A DNA stretch of 64,000 nt from Shewanella sp. 1CM18E (GTDB lineage Bacteria; Pseudomonadota; Gammaproteobacteria; Enterobacterales; Shewanellaceae), in NCBI RefSeq assembly GCF_023161665.1, contig NZ_JALNTW010000007.1, positions 177,074-241,073 on the forward strand, in the 5' to 3' direction. Position numbers and translations under genes: made by a program. Below are positions 9,055 through 18,184 of this stretch, in pieces. The notes beneath the pieces were generated by a model. It did not search any database. It saw nothing but the letters and a program-made list of their open reading frames with translations, and was not told the origin of the DNA. The stretch's first letter is position 1. Each line of letters begins with the position of its first letter.

Positions 9055-10170
9055 TTATTCGTCATCAGACATGCTAATTGATACTTTAGGCTGTGCTTGA
9101 CATAACGCAAGCTGTGCCCCGACCTTTCTAGCGATTTCACGATAAATACCAGCAACTTGACTTGATTCGTCAGCCACTACCGTTGGCGTACCTTTATCTA
9201 CATCTTCACGAATATTAAGTTGTAGCGGTAATTGACCTAGTAGCGGAACGTTATAGCGAGTTGCCATCTTCTGGCCACCTTCTGCGCCGAATGGGTGATC
9301 TTTATGACCACATTCTGGGCATAGGTGGAAACTCATATTTTCAACAATACCCAATACTGGGATGTTTACTTTTTGGAACATGCTCACGCCTTTTTTAGCG
9401 TCAGCCAACGCAATATCTTGCGGTGTTGTAACGATTACAGCGCCACTGACTGGCACTTTTTGCGACAGCGTTAATTGAATATCACCCGTTCCTGGTGGCA
9501 TATCAATCACTAAGTAATCCAGCTCTGGCCACTCTGTTTCAGTTAATAACTGTACTAACGCACCAGCCGCCATTGGTCCACGCCATACTGCTGCTTGGTC
9601 ACCATCTAGCATAAAGCCGATAGATTGCGCTGCAATACCATGTGCCGGAGCAAAGGTCATGATCTTACCATCAGGCGATACTGGTTTGAAATCTTCAACG
9701 CCCAGCATCATCGGGATGGATGGTCCATAGATGTCAGCATCTAAGATACCAACGCTAGCACCTTCTGCAGCTAATGCTAACGCAAGGTTAACTGCAGTCG
9801 TTGATTTACCTACACCACCTTTACCTGATGCCACTGCAATCACTTGCTTAATATTAGGTAGAGGTTCAACAGCACTGATTGCCGATACGGTTTCTGGTTG
9901 GAAATCGATTTCGCATTCTACTTCATCGATAGCATCCAATGTTGCTAGTGCTTTAGTCACTGCCATTACAATGTCACGATACTGCGTCTGACAAGGATAT
10001 GAATAGCATAAACCTAGTTGTAGTCGCTTACCTTCAATCGCAAGTTTTGTAACCATGCCTGCGCTAAGCAAACTCTTGTTCAAATACGTGTCTTGAAAGG
10101 TATCGAGAATCGCTAAAACTTGACTGAGTAAAGCATCATCGAGATGATAATTTGGATGTGTTGAAGACAA
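9055..10170 (-). CDS. mrp: Iron-sulfur cluster carrier ATPase Mrp/ApbC
   Basis: A P-loop NTPase that binds and transfers Fe-S clusters. The 371 residues begin with an MIP18/DUF59-like domain (about 10-95), then the deviant Walker A GKGGVGKST at 116-124, DADIYGPS, VIDMPPGTGD and the cluster-binding CPEC (in SFHLCPECGH). The start appears to be TTG at 10170 with a GGGGG run 8-12 bases upstream; no ATG in frame gives the expected N terminus. It is the first gene of the long minus-strand string and diverges from metG. Confidence 0.95.
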   Translation of the reverse strand: MSSTHPNYHLDDALLSQVLAILDTFQDTYLNKSLLSAGMVTKLAIEGKRLQLGLCYSYPCQTQYRDIVMAVTKALATLDAIDEVECEIDFQPETVSAISAVEPLPNIKQVIAVASGKGGVGKSTTAVNLALALAAEGASVGILDADIYGPSIPMMLGVEDFKPVSPDGKIMTFAPAHGIAAQSIGFMLDGDQAAVWRGPMAAGALVQLLTETEWPELDYLVIDMPPGTGDIQLTLSQKVPVSGAVIVTTPQDIALADAKKGVSMFQKVNIPVLGIVENMSFHLCPECGHKDHPFGAEGGQKMATRYNVPLLGQLPLQLNIREDVDKGTPTVVADESSQVAGIYREIARKVGAQLALCQAQPKVSISMSDDE

Positions 10171-10330
10171 AATGCTGACCCCCTAAATAAGATTTGCGCA
10201 ATTGTACCAGATATTCTGGCAAACATTAGTCTAGATTTAATCCACTTGTGCGAGCTTTTGATGAAACTATGCATAGGATCGGTTAGTATCTATGCCATTC
10301 CAATTTGGTTCCCAGCGATTTTGAGAAAAG

Positions 10331-12370
10331 ATGGCAAATTCACAACGTAAAATTCTAGTCACAAGTGCCCTTCCATATGCTAATGGTCCTATCCACTTAG
10401 GCCATATGTTAGAGTACATTCAAACCGATATCTGGTCACGTTTTCAAAAGCTTCGTGGACATGAATGTCACTATATCTGTGCAGACGATGCTCACGGCAC
10501 GCCAATCATGCTTAAAGCACAGCAGTTGGGGATTACGCCTGAAGAGATGATCGCTCAAGTTCAAAAAGAACATGAGCAAGATTTTGCTGACTTCAATATC
10601 CAGTTTGATAATTTCCATAGCACTCACAGTGACGAAAACCGCCAACTTGCTAGCGATATTTACATCAAGTTACGCGACAACGGCTACATCAAAACCAAAA
10701 CGATTTCTCAACTATTCGATCCTGAAAAGTCGATGTTCTTACCAGACCGTTTTGTAAAGGGTACTTGCCCACGCTGTAAGTCTGAAGACCAATACGGCGA
10801 CAACTGTGATAACTGTGGCGCAACTTATAGCACTACTGATCTTATCAACCCTAAGTCGGCAGTATCGGGCGCTACGCCAGTAATGAAAGATACTGAACAC
10901 TTCTTCTTTGACCTGCCAGCATTTGAAGGCATGTTAAAAGAGTGGATCAACTCTGGTTCATTACAACAAGAAATGGCTAACAAGCTAGGTGAATGGTTTG
11001 AGCAAGGTTTGCAACAGTGGGATATTTCTCGTGATGCACCTTACTTTGGTTTTGAAATTCCAGATGCACCAGGTAAATTCTTCTACGTATGGTTAGACGC
11101 ACCTATCGGCTACATGGGTTCATTTAAGAACCTGTGTGATAAGCGTGACGATCTAAACTTCGACGATTTCTGGGCTAAAGATTCAACTGCTGAAGTTTAT
11201 CACTTCATCGGTAAAGATATCGTTTACTTCCACAGCCTATTCTGGCCTGCAATGCTTGATGGTGCTGGGCTACGTAAGCCAACTAGCGTTTACGCACACG
11301 GTTATGTAACGGTAAATGGCGCTAAGATGTCAAAGTCTAAAGGCACCTTCATTAAGGCACGTACTTACCTTGATAACCTAGATCCTGAGTACCTACGTTA
11401 CTACTACGCCGCTAAATTAAGCAGCAGAATTGATGATCTTGATTTAAACCTTGAAGATTTCGCGCAGCGCGTTAACTCTGATTTGGTCGGTAAGCTAGTT
11501 AACTTAGCATCGCGCACCGCAGGCTTTATCAGCAAGCGCTTTGATGGCAAGCTAGCAAAAATTAACGATACAAGCCTAACAACAAGCTTCTTAGCGAAAC
11601 AAGAAAGCATTGCCAACTTCTACGAGACTCGTGAATATGGTAAAGCTATGCGTGAAATCATGACGCTAGCAGATATTGCTAACGCTTATGTTGCAGATTC
11701 TGCACCATGGCAGTTGATCAAAGAAGATGACAAGCAAGAACAAGCACATCAAGTTTGTAGTAATGCACTTAACTTGTTCCGTATTTTGGTGACTTACCTT
11801 AAGCCTGTGCTACCTAAGCTGGCGCAAGATGTTGAAGCCTTCTTACAAATGGAGCTGACGTGGGACAACTTAGATATCGATCTAGCTGGCCACGAAATTG
11901 CTAAATTTAAGGCATTAATGCAACGTGTTGAGATGAAGAGCATCGAAGCAATTATCGAAGCCTCAACTGAAAACTTGCAAGTAACTGCCGAACCTGAAGT
12001 TAAAGCAGAGGTTAAGAGCCCGCTTGAACAAGATCCCATTAGCGATGAGATCAGCTTTGATGATTTTGCTAAGATTGATCTGCGCATTGCACGTATCGCA
12101 AAAGCTGAACACGTTAAAGAAGCCAACAAGCTTTTACGTCTAGAGTTAGATTTAGGCGGCGAAACCAAGCAAGTATTTGCTGGTATTAAGTCAGCTTATG
12201 CGCCTGAAGATCTAGAAGGCAAGCTAACTGTTATGGTTGCTAACCTTGCACCGCGTCAAATGCGCTTTGGTGTATCTGAAGGTATGGTGCTAGCTGCAGG
12301 CCCTGGCGGAAAAGATCTTTGGATCATGGAGCCACATGAAGGCGCTCAGCCTGGTATGAAAGTTAAATAA
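10331..12370 (+). CDS. metG: Methionyl-tRNA synthetase
   Basis: Class I synthetase, 679 residues, the long dimeric form. HLGH is at 22-25 (HIGH box), the zinc knuckle [18 protein letters not shown] is near 145-162, KMSKS is at 332-336, and the C-terminal about 110 residues form the EMAP-II-like tRNA-binding domain ([14 protein letters not shown]). Preceded by GAGAAAAG. Divergent from mrp with 160 bases between, which must hold both promoters. Confidence 0.98.
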   Translation: MANSQRKILVTSALPYANGPIHLGHMLEYIQTDIWSRFQKLRGHECHYICADDAHGTPIMLKAQQLGITPEEMIAQVQKEHEQDFADFNIQFDNFHSTHSDENRQLASDIYIKLRDNGYIKTKTISQLFDPEKSMFLPDRFVKGTCPRCKSEDQYGDNCDNCGATYSTTDLINPKSAVSGATPVMKDTEHFFFDLPAFEGMLKEWINSGSLQQEMANKLGEWFEQGLQQWDISRDAPYFGFEIPDAPGKFFYVWLDAPIGYMGSFKNLCDKRDDLNFDDFWAKDSTAEVYHFIGKDIVYFHSLFWPAMLDGAGLRKPTSVYAHGYVTVNGAKMSKSKGTFIKARTYLDNLDPEYLRYYYAAKLSSRIDDLDLNLEDFAQRVNSDLVGKLVNLASRTAGFISKRFDGKLAKINDTSLTTSFLAKQESIANFYETREYGKAMREIMTLADIANAYVADSAPWQLIKEDDKQEQAHQVCSNALNLFRILVTYLKPVLPKLAQDVEAFLQMELTWDNLDIDLAGHEIAKFKALMQRVEMKSIEAIIEASTENLQVTAEPEVKAEVKSPLEQDPISDEISFDDFAKIDLRIARIAKAEHVKEANKLLRLELDLGGETKQVFAGIKSAYAPEDLEGKLTVMVANLAPRQMRFGVSEGMVLAAGPGGKDLWIMEPHEGAQPGMKVK

Positions 12371-12390
12371 GCTTTTATACTTAACCCCTT

Positions 12391-12429
12391 AACCCAAAAA
12401 GCCGCTGAATTAGCGGCTTTTTTATTGGG
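12391..12429 (+). terminator. Bidirectional terminator of metG / Nif3-like gene
   Basis: Stem AAAAAGCCGCT/AGCGGCTTTTT around GAATT, with outer arms AACCCAA and TTGGGT that extend the symmetry. T-runs on both strands fit the convergent genes on either side. Confidence 0.9.
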
Positions 12430-12459
12430 TAAACCTATTTGGTAATATCAAACAAATCC

Positions 12460-13212
12460 CTAAACTGGATTCACGATATCAACAAAGTGATGCGTTAAGC
12501 CAAATTTATCAGCCAAGTGCTCGCCTAATGCTTGAATACCATATAGCTCAGTGGCGTGATGGCCTGCTGCGTAATATTGGATCCCTTGCTCTACCGCTAA
12601 ATGATAAGTGCGCTCTGACACCTCACCGCTAATAAAGGCGTCAATCCCCATGCTCGCTGCAATATCAATATAATCTTGCGCTCCACCTGTGCACCAAGCA
12701 ACAGTCGACACCATAGCGTTGTCGTCACCTAAATGCTGACAACGACGATTTAGTTTTTGCGAAATATGCTCATTAAACCCTTTTGCCGTTAATGGCTGAG
12801 CCAATTTCCCTTGCCATATCAAACCTTGCGCCACACCTTCAATCACCTCAGGTTCAACAATTTCAAGCACTTTAGCAAGCTGTGCATTGTTGCCGACGAT
12901 AGGGTGCGCATCTAGCGGTAAATGATAACCCATCAAATTAATGTCATTAACTAATAACGCTTTAATGCGCTTTTGTTTCATTCCCACAATGATTTCAGGC
13001 TCACTTTTCCAGAAAAAACCATGGTGAACTAAAATCGCATCTGCGTTAAGTTCAATCGCTGCATCAATTAATGCCTGACATGCAGTAACGCCTGTCACTA
13101 TAGTGTTAATGTCAGCTTTACCCTCAACTTGCAGCCCATTTGGTGCATAGTCTTTAAAATTTGAGACTTGTAAATAATCTGCCAAATATTGGCTCAGTTC
13201 AATGCGCGTCAT
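12460..13212 (-). CDS. Nif3-like dinuclear metal centre protein (YbgI type)
   Basis: A 250-residue Nif3/YbgI protein, a toroidal hexamer with two metals per subunit; biochemical role unsettled (GTP cyclohydrolase I type 2 and radiation-resistance links have been proposed for homologues). Metal motifs seen: DAILVHHGFFW near the N terminus, YHLPLDAHP in the middle, and GHHATELYGIQALGEHL near the C terminus. Full length. Convergent with metG. Confidence 0.92.
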   Translation of the reverse strand: MTRIELSQYLADYLQVSNFKDYAPNGLQVEGKADINTIVTGVTACQALIDAAIELNADAILVHHGFFWKSEPEIIVGMKQKRIKALLVNDINLMGYHLPLDAHPIVGNNAQLAKVLEIVEPEVIEGVAQGLIWQGKLAQPLTAKGFNEHISQKLNRRCQHLGDDNAMVSTVAWCTGGAQDYIDIAASMGIDAFISGEVSERTYHLAVEQGIQYYAAGHHATELYGIQALGEHLADKFGLTHHFVDIVNPV

Positions 13213-13460
13213 AAATCCGCCAAAAATAGCAAAAAATTCATTTTAACCTATTGTTAGTATAAATAAACAGTTAAGCCTTAAGTCGATCTTAGTTTACTGA
13301 GCCTAATGAATTGAGCGTTTTTAATGCTGTTTTTAACAAAAAATGCTTAAAACATCATAGAAATACAGCCAAATACGGCTAAAATTGGACTTTACGGTAC
13401 TTTAAACGATAAAATCAGTACAAACCTTCAAGTACACACAAAAATAAACAGGTTATTATT

Positions 13461-13814
13461 ATGTCTAAACTGACCAAAGAAGAAGTTATCAGCACACTTG
13501 AGGCTGCGCTTACTGCGCGTGATGGCCAAGCTGTTAAAATTGAACAGAAAGGTAGCTGGTACAAAATCGATGGCGGTAAATCTTTACGCTTTAGTGATTT
13601 AGAAGCGATGTTAGCCGAAGTTGGCGGTGCAAATGCGCCTGTTGAAGCTAAAACTGAAAAGAAAGCAGCAGCTAAACCTGCAGCGAAGAAAACTCCTGCT
13701 AAAAAAGCAGTAAAAACAGCAGACAAGCCAGCAGCTAAAAACGGCGGTAAAACCCCTAAAGAGCTATGGCGTGAAAAACTAGCAGGTAAAGGCCAATTAC
13801 CTCGCGGTTTCTAA
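13461..13814 (+). CDS. Hypothetical protein with Lys/Ala-rich histone H1-like tail
   Basis: A 117-residue protein in three parts: a folded-looking N-terminal about 53 residues (LTKEEVISTLEAALTARDGQ ... SLRFSDLEAMLAEVGG); a low-complexity Ala/Lys/Pro segment (about 60-97, KKAAAKPAAKK, TPAKKAVK) like the tails of bacterial histone H1-like proteins; and a distinct C-terminal motif ending ELWREKLAGKGQLPRGF. This suggests nucleic-acid binding, but I do not recognise the family. It has its own promoter region (248-base gap upstream) and its own terminator, so it is monocistronic. AACAGG lies 8 bases before the ATG. Confidence 0.75.
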   Translation: MSKLTKEEVISTLEAALTARDGQAVKIEQKGSWYKIDGGKSLRFSDLEAMLAEVGGANAPVEAKTEKKAAAKPAAKKTPAKKAVKTADKPAAKNGGKTPKELWREKLAGKGQLPRGF

Positions 13815-13879
13815 GCTCTATTAATGGTGCTTTGTTAAATAGTCTACGCTAAACAAAAGCTCATAAATGTAATCAATAA

Positions 13880-13911
13880 AAAACTCCGTTACTAACATAA
13901 CGGAGTTTTTT
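13880..13911 (+). terminator. Intrinsic terminator
   Basis: Stem AAACTCCGTTA/TAACGGAGTTT with six-base loop and a T-run, ending the H1-tail gene. Confidence 0.88.
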
Positions 13912-13961
13912 ATTTTTAACCTAGGCTTCCCATTCTAGTAGCCACATATCAAGCTAACGAG

Positions 13962-13979
13962 TTATACCAATCAGTATAA
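13962..13979. repeat. Short dyad TTATAC-caatca-GTATAA
   Basis: Perfect 6-bp arms. The ATACCAAT-type string is common in dispersed intergenic repeats of Shewanella and related genera; this and the following about 60 bases could be a remnant of one, but only one copy is in the window. Confidence 0.3.
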
Positions 13980-14051
13980 ACATTTAGTCATTCAGCGAGA
14001 ATTTAGCGCCTCTGGGGCAAGACAATGAGCGGAAACTAAAATGCATAATAG

Positions 14052-15923
14052 TTAAAGCGCTAAGCCATAAATACTGGTTGTGCCGCTCACTTCATTACCA
14101 ATGATCAAAATTGGTTCGCCTGTAGGGCTATCCTGCCCTGCAACAAACTTCATTCCCTCAGGGCCTAAATCGCCCGCTAAGCTTGCATCACCAGTGACTC
14201 CTCCAGTATCAGTGTTTATTTCAAAATCGGCGCTAAAATCACGATTTACAATGTAATCGACAAAACTCACCGCAAAAGGGTTACTTATATCGTAAATCAT
14301 AAAGCCACCGTTGCGTTCAAGCCCAATAAACGCATAAGTCACATCACCGATTTTGCCAATAGCTAGCGCCTCTGGTTCACCCGCTTTATCATCACTGCGA
14401 CTATCACCTTTGTTCTCATCGTTACTATTGTTGAAATCATTACCTAAAATAGCAGCGGTAATGCGTGAAAAGTCAGAAGCCGAATCAAATACTTGATTGC
14501 CCTGCCCATCCCATATTGAAAACGAGCGTGCACCGTAGCTAACAATCTGATCAAAATCACCGTCATTGTCAGTATCGCCTAGACTTGTTGTCACCTTTAA
14601 TCTGCCTAGTTGAGTTTTATCTTGTGCAGCAGCTATTTGAGGGTGCATTGGGTCTAAGGTTAAATCATCAGCACGTGCTTCTTCAGAAAAGCCATCATAA
14701 TCTCTCGCATCACCTTCGTTAGCAGTAACGATAAAGTTAGCGCCCTGCCACTGATAGCTTTGAATTGTATCTGGTTGATACATGCCATAAACATCGTGAT
14801 AAGCAACAAAGTTTACCCTGTCGTCTTTATCGCTCGCATCAATTTTATTGTGCTCTAAACCGTAATTTTTAAGCCCAAGTGGCAATAGGGATTCAATATT
14901 CTTATCAACTAAATTTATCACTGCGATAGCATTGTTTTCCTGCAGTGACACATACGCTTTAGTGTTATCTTCACTGACAGCTATGTACTCCGGCTCAAGA
15001 TCTTGCGCCACAGTGGCGCCCGGCCCATTAAGCTTTATCATTGAACTCACTTCATCTTGACGTGCCCCCCCCAGATTGAAGTCCTTAAAATCGAGAGACA
15101 TTGCCTGCGTCGCTGGGCTCCCATTAGCAATTTCAATAAGGGAAATACTTCCCTCAGGGTCAACATCATAAGCAGAGTTTGGCTCACCTTCATTTGCCAC
15201 CAATAGCAGAGAACCGTCACGGTTAAACACCACATTATCGGGCAAGACACCCACTTCTACTTGCTGCTCAAGCGTGGCTTCTCCGCTAACATCTAATCGA
15301 TAAAACGCAATATAACCCGCCCCCTGTTTACTATTACCAGCAGTGTCACCTCGTTCAACAGCAACAGCTAGTAGGTCATCATAGATGCTTAAGCTATTTA
15401 CGCCGCCTAATCTTTCAAGGGCGAGATCACCGCTAACATCTAGCTCGCTAAGTTTACTCACATTATTTAATGCTAATGCGCCAGCACCTGATACGCCATC
15501 ATCCACATTTAAACTTGAGCCATCTAATACATCAACTTTTCCGCTTTGAGCATTCACGACAAATATACGCTTTGACTGGCTATGAAAATCGACAATCTCG
15601 GCAGCACTCAAGCCATAAATTTCACTTTGAAAACGGCCAATGAGTTCAGCAGTTAGCTTGTTGCTAGATTGATTACAAAAATATTGGATTTGCTCACTAT
15701 CAATTTCATTATCATCCAAGCTACCGTTGCCATTAATATCTAACCCAGTGGTGACCATTTGACCGCCTAATGGACACTGTTCATCTCCTATAGAAAGCGC
15801 TGAAATAGAGACAAGTGAATTACTCCCGTCTTGACCTGCAGCACCATTTTCACCATCGTCAGAGCACGCAGTTAACCAACACGCGCCTACCAACAGAGGA
15901 ACTACTTTTAATTGCTTTTTCAT
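14052..15923 (-). CDS. Choice-of-anchor I family lipoprotein (Pho-controlled)
   Basis: A 623-residue secreted lipoprotein. The start chosen is ATG 15923 (MKKQLKVV), with AAAGGA spaced 7 bases, giving a signal peptide ending in the lipobox LTAC; the in-frame ATG at 15941 is less likely. After a short GAAGQDG collagen-like linker comes an acidic EF-hand-like segment (DINGNGSLDDNEID, DUF7151-like), then a beta-propeller of the choice-of-anchor I type often annotated as alkaline-phosphatase-like (repeated motifs LLVANEGEPN, ANEGDARDYDG, GPEGMKFV). Catalytic function is unproven. Four phased Pho half-sites upstream strongly suggest phosphate-starvation control. Confidence 0.85.
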   Translation of the reverse strand: MKKQLKVVPLLVGACWLTACSDDGENGAAGQDGSNSLVSISALSIGDEQCPLGGQMVTTGLDINGNGSLDDNEIDSEQIQYFCNQSSNKLTAELIGRFQSEIYGLSAAEIVDFHSQSKRIFVVNAQSGKVDVLDGSSLNVDDGVSGAGALALNNVSKLSELDVSGDLALERLGGVNSLSIYDDLLAVAVERGDTAGNSKQGAGYIAFYRLDVSGEATLEQQVEVGVLPDNVVFNRDGSLLLVANEGEPNSAYDVDPEGSISLIEIANGSPATQAMSLDFKDFNLGGARQDEVSSMIKLNGPGATVAQDLEPEYIAVSEDNTKAYVSLQENNAIAVINLVDKNIESLLPLGLKNYGLEHNKIDASDKDDRVNFVAYHDVYGMYQPDTIQSYQWQGANFIVTANEGDARDYDGFSEEARADDLTLDPMHPQIAAAQDKTQLGRLKVTTSLGDTDNDGDFDQIVSYGARSFSIWDGQGNQVFDSASDFSRITAAILGNDFNNSNDENKGDSRSDDKAGEPEALAIGKIGDVTYAFIGLERNGGFMIYDISNPFAVSFVDYIVNRDFSADFEINTDTGGVTGDASLAGDLGPEGMKFVAGQDSPTGEPILIIGNEVSGTTSIYGLAL

Positions 15924-15941
15924 CGTTATTCCTTTATTCAA

Positions 15942-16394
15942 TGCGGGATTAATATTTTTATCGGCTAAACAGCTACATGTAGGAAGTCAGCCATTTGAGC
16001 GCCAACCAACCTATTGCGAATTAACGACATTAAGATGACAGCAACAAGACATTTAGGTGACAAGGGGAGCATGATAAAAGCGCAAAACCAGTTTTAAGCT
16101 TTTGCTTACAAATTGGCTAAGATTTGCAGATAAATAAAGCAGATTTGAGATTGAATTTTTTGTTTAAAACGCTACTATAAATGCATCTGACACGCTTATT
16201 TGCACTACATTTTGCGTGCTCCTTTCATTGACTAAAATCATTTAGCCTACAATGTAAGCACCACCAGTTCTAACACTGTTAAGCGCCTATTTAGATTTCC
16301 CTGCAAGTTCCATTGCTATAAGTCAAAATGCTTCGCTGATAAACATTGAATAACACCTGTACAGCTCCAGTTTAAGAATTATATTGAGGTACCG
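15942..16394. other. Divergent intergenic region
   Basis: This 453-base region separates the minus-strand lipoprotein from the plus-strand exporter. Besides the Pho boxes at 16024-16063 I see AT-rich sequence with no convincing ORF or RNA. Confidence 0.6.
16024..16063 (-). promoter_or_regulatory. Tandem Pho boxes (four 11-bp-phased half-sites)
   Basis: Read on the minus strand, the half-sites are TTGTCAC, ATGTCTT, CTGTCAT and ATGTCGT, their starts exactly 11 bases apart. This is the CTGTCAT-N4-CTGTCAT layout bound by PhoB, twice in tandem. It lies 101-140 bases upstream of the lipoprotein start and reads towards it. Confidence 0.8.
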
Positions 16395-17627
16395 TTGAAC
16401 AACTCACCTGTGAACCAAAGCAATCAAAAATATCCATTTGGCGCTAGCTTAGCTTTGCTGATCCCTATGCTATCAGCAATTATTGCGATTACCCCGCTGG
16501 CTATTGATATGTACTTGCCAGCAATGGCAACGCTAGCGACAAGCTTTAATACCGATATCACTTTAGTGCAGCAATCTTTAAGCTTGTACTTGGGTGGCTA
16601 CGCTTTAGGTATGCTCACCTTTGGCCCACTCGCCGATAGGTTTGGCCGTAAAAAACTGGTATTGGTTGGCCTCACAGGTTTTATGTTCTCAAGTCTAGGC
16701 CTTGCGTTTGTAACCAGTATTGAAAGCTTTTTAGCTTTACGTTTTATTCAGGCGTTTATCGGCGCTGCTGCAACTGTGGTTGTGCCTGGTTACATAAAAG
16801 AGCTTTATGGTAAAAATACCGCAAAAGGCATGTCTTATGTCAGTTTAATCATGATGTTAGCGCCCTTAATTGCGCCAAGTATTGGTAGTTTGATCTTAGA
16901 GTTAGGTGATTGGCACTTAATCTTCTTTATTTTGGCTTTTTATGCTTTTGTTTTATTACTTTTGGTCAGCCTTAAACTCAAGATGCCAAGTGATAAAGAC
17001 AACAGCAACCGCAGCACTCAGTCATTTTTTGGCGCTTATGCCACAGTATTTACCAAGAAAGGCGTCAAACTCAACATTGCCAGCGGTGTATTAACCTCGT
17101 TTGCTTTCTTTTGTTATCTTACCGCTTCACCATTTGTATACATGGAAGTGTTCCAATTAGATAAGTCTTTGTTTGCAATACTATTTAGTGCCAACGTTGG
17201 TGCATTAATGGCGGCAAATGTGGTCAACAGCCGCATTGTTGGCCGTTATGGTTCAAAGCGTATGCTGAAAGTAGCGACATTTTTTGCAGCGATTTCTGGC
17301 GTTGCATTATTAGCGGTTAACCTACTTGAGCTTAACTACGTGTTTACAGTAATGATGTTATTGCCCTTAATGGCTTGTTTAGGTGTTATGTCAGTCAATG
17401 CTGATGCAATCGTATTAATGAAGTTTCAAAAAGAAACCGGCACTGCAACCGCTGTAATTGGTACATTACGCTTTGGATTTGGTGCTTTGGCCGGTCCGTT
17501 ATTAGCACTATTTTATACTGGCACCGCAGTGCCCTTTTCAGCCTTAATGTTATCAGCAGTTCTTCTTGTTGGTTTATGCCAATTTTTGAGTCGTCATGAG
17601 CCTGCTGTTACTAACGATGATGAATAA
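16395..17627 (+). CDS. Bcr/CflA family multidrug MFS exporter
   Basis: A 410-residue, 12-TM major facilitator drug/H+ antiporter of the Bcr/CflA group. Seen are the TM1 motif PLAIDMYLPAMATLA and the loop 2-3 motif GPLADRFGRKKLVL. The start is TTG 16395, supported by GAGGT 5 bases upstream. A hairpin follows the stop. Substrate unknown (bicyclomycin, sulfonamide or cysteine export are known for relatives). Confidence 0.93.
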   Translation: MNNSPVNQSNQKYPFGASLALLIPMLSAIIAITPLAIDMYLPAMATLATSFNTDITLVQQSLSLYLGGYALGMLTFGPLADRFGRKKLVLVGLTGFMFSSLGLAFVTSIESFLALRFIQAFIGAAATVVVPGYIKELYGKNTAKGMSYVSLIMMLAPLIAPSIGSLILELGDWHLIFFILAFYAFVLLLLVSLKLKMPSDKDNSNRSTQSFFGAYATVFTKKGVKLNIASGVLTSFAFFCYLTASPFVYMEVFQLDKSLFAILFSANVGALMAANVVNSRIVGRYGSKRMLKVATFFAAISGVALLAVNLLELNYVFTVMMLLPLMACLGVMSVNADAIVLMKFQKETGTATAVIGTLRFGFGALAGPLLALFYTGTAVPFSALMLSAVLLVGLCQFLSRHEPAVTNDDE

Positions 17628-17642
17628 CAAATAAAACCTGAA

Positions 17643-17676
17643 GATTGCCATTAAGCGCGGCAATCTCAGTCTTTTT
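17643..17676 (+). terminator. Probable terminator of the exporter gene
   Basis: GATTGCC/GGCAATC stem with a 9-base loop, then a T-rich tail (TCAGTCTTTTT) a few bases after the stem. Confidence 0.6.
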
Positions 17677-18184
17677 ATTTTGCTTTTACCTATACTGTTA
17701 TTTAATTCTGAGCTTTGTGTTAATGCTAAATCGGATACAATAGATCCGCAGCACTTAATGCCTGCCGCTACATTGTGTTCCCAAGCTTTCTCCAAGTTAA
17801 TAACCTCTATAAATACAAAGCCTAACGTTATAGAGCAAGGACGTTAGGCTTCAAGTTTAATTCACTTTCCACTACTGCAAATTTTACACATTTATCAGTC
17901 TCTGTTGGTTGCTGCATTCAAAGACTATTTGCTACCCGATAATGAAAATTCTTCATTCAGAACAGTTTTTGTCCTAAATCGCTTGAAATAAGTTTTGGGT
18001 TTTATATGATGAAAATACATTCAGTTTGAGTGTTTGCCGAACAATATTTTGTTAAAGATATCTTTTCCTAAGATTATTCTGGCATTTCGTGAGCAAAGAT
18101 TACCGTCTGAGCTTAATTATTAGAGCGATTACCGTCGCTGTAGCAAGATACTGCATACGTCGCGGTAACTTATGAGGAAATACT
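17677..18184 (+). promoter_or_regulatory. ilvIH upstream region with an 11-bp inverted repeat
   Basis: About 500 bases without a gene. It holds a perfect inverted repeat AAGCCTAACGT (17818-17828) / ACGTTAGGCTT (17841-17851) with no T-run on either strand, then AT-rich DNA. A long AT-rich upstream region fits Lrp control known for ilvIH in E. coli, but I cannot identify Lrp sites. No leader peptide rich in Leu/Ile/Val codons was found. The ilvI ribosome-binding site GAGGAA is at 18172-18177. Confidence 0.5.

Noticed and set aside
16350..16370. LexA-like CTGTACAG
   Set aside because: The arms are not spaced as CTG-N10-CAG.
17850..18184. Leader peptide/attenuator before ilvI
   Set aside because: The only short ORF nearby codes MMKIHSV, with no run of Ile/Val/Leu codons, and no terminator/antiterminator pair is visible.
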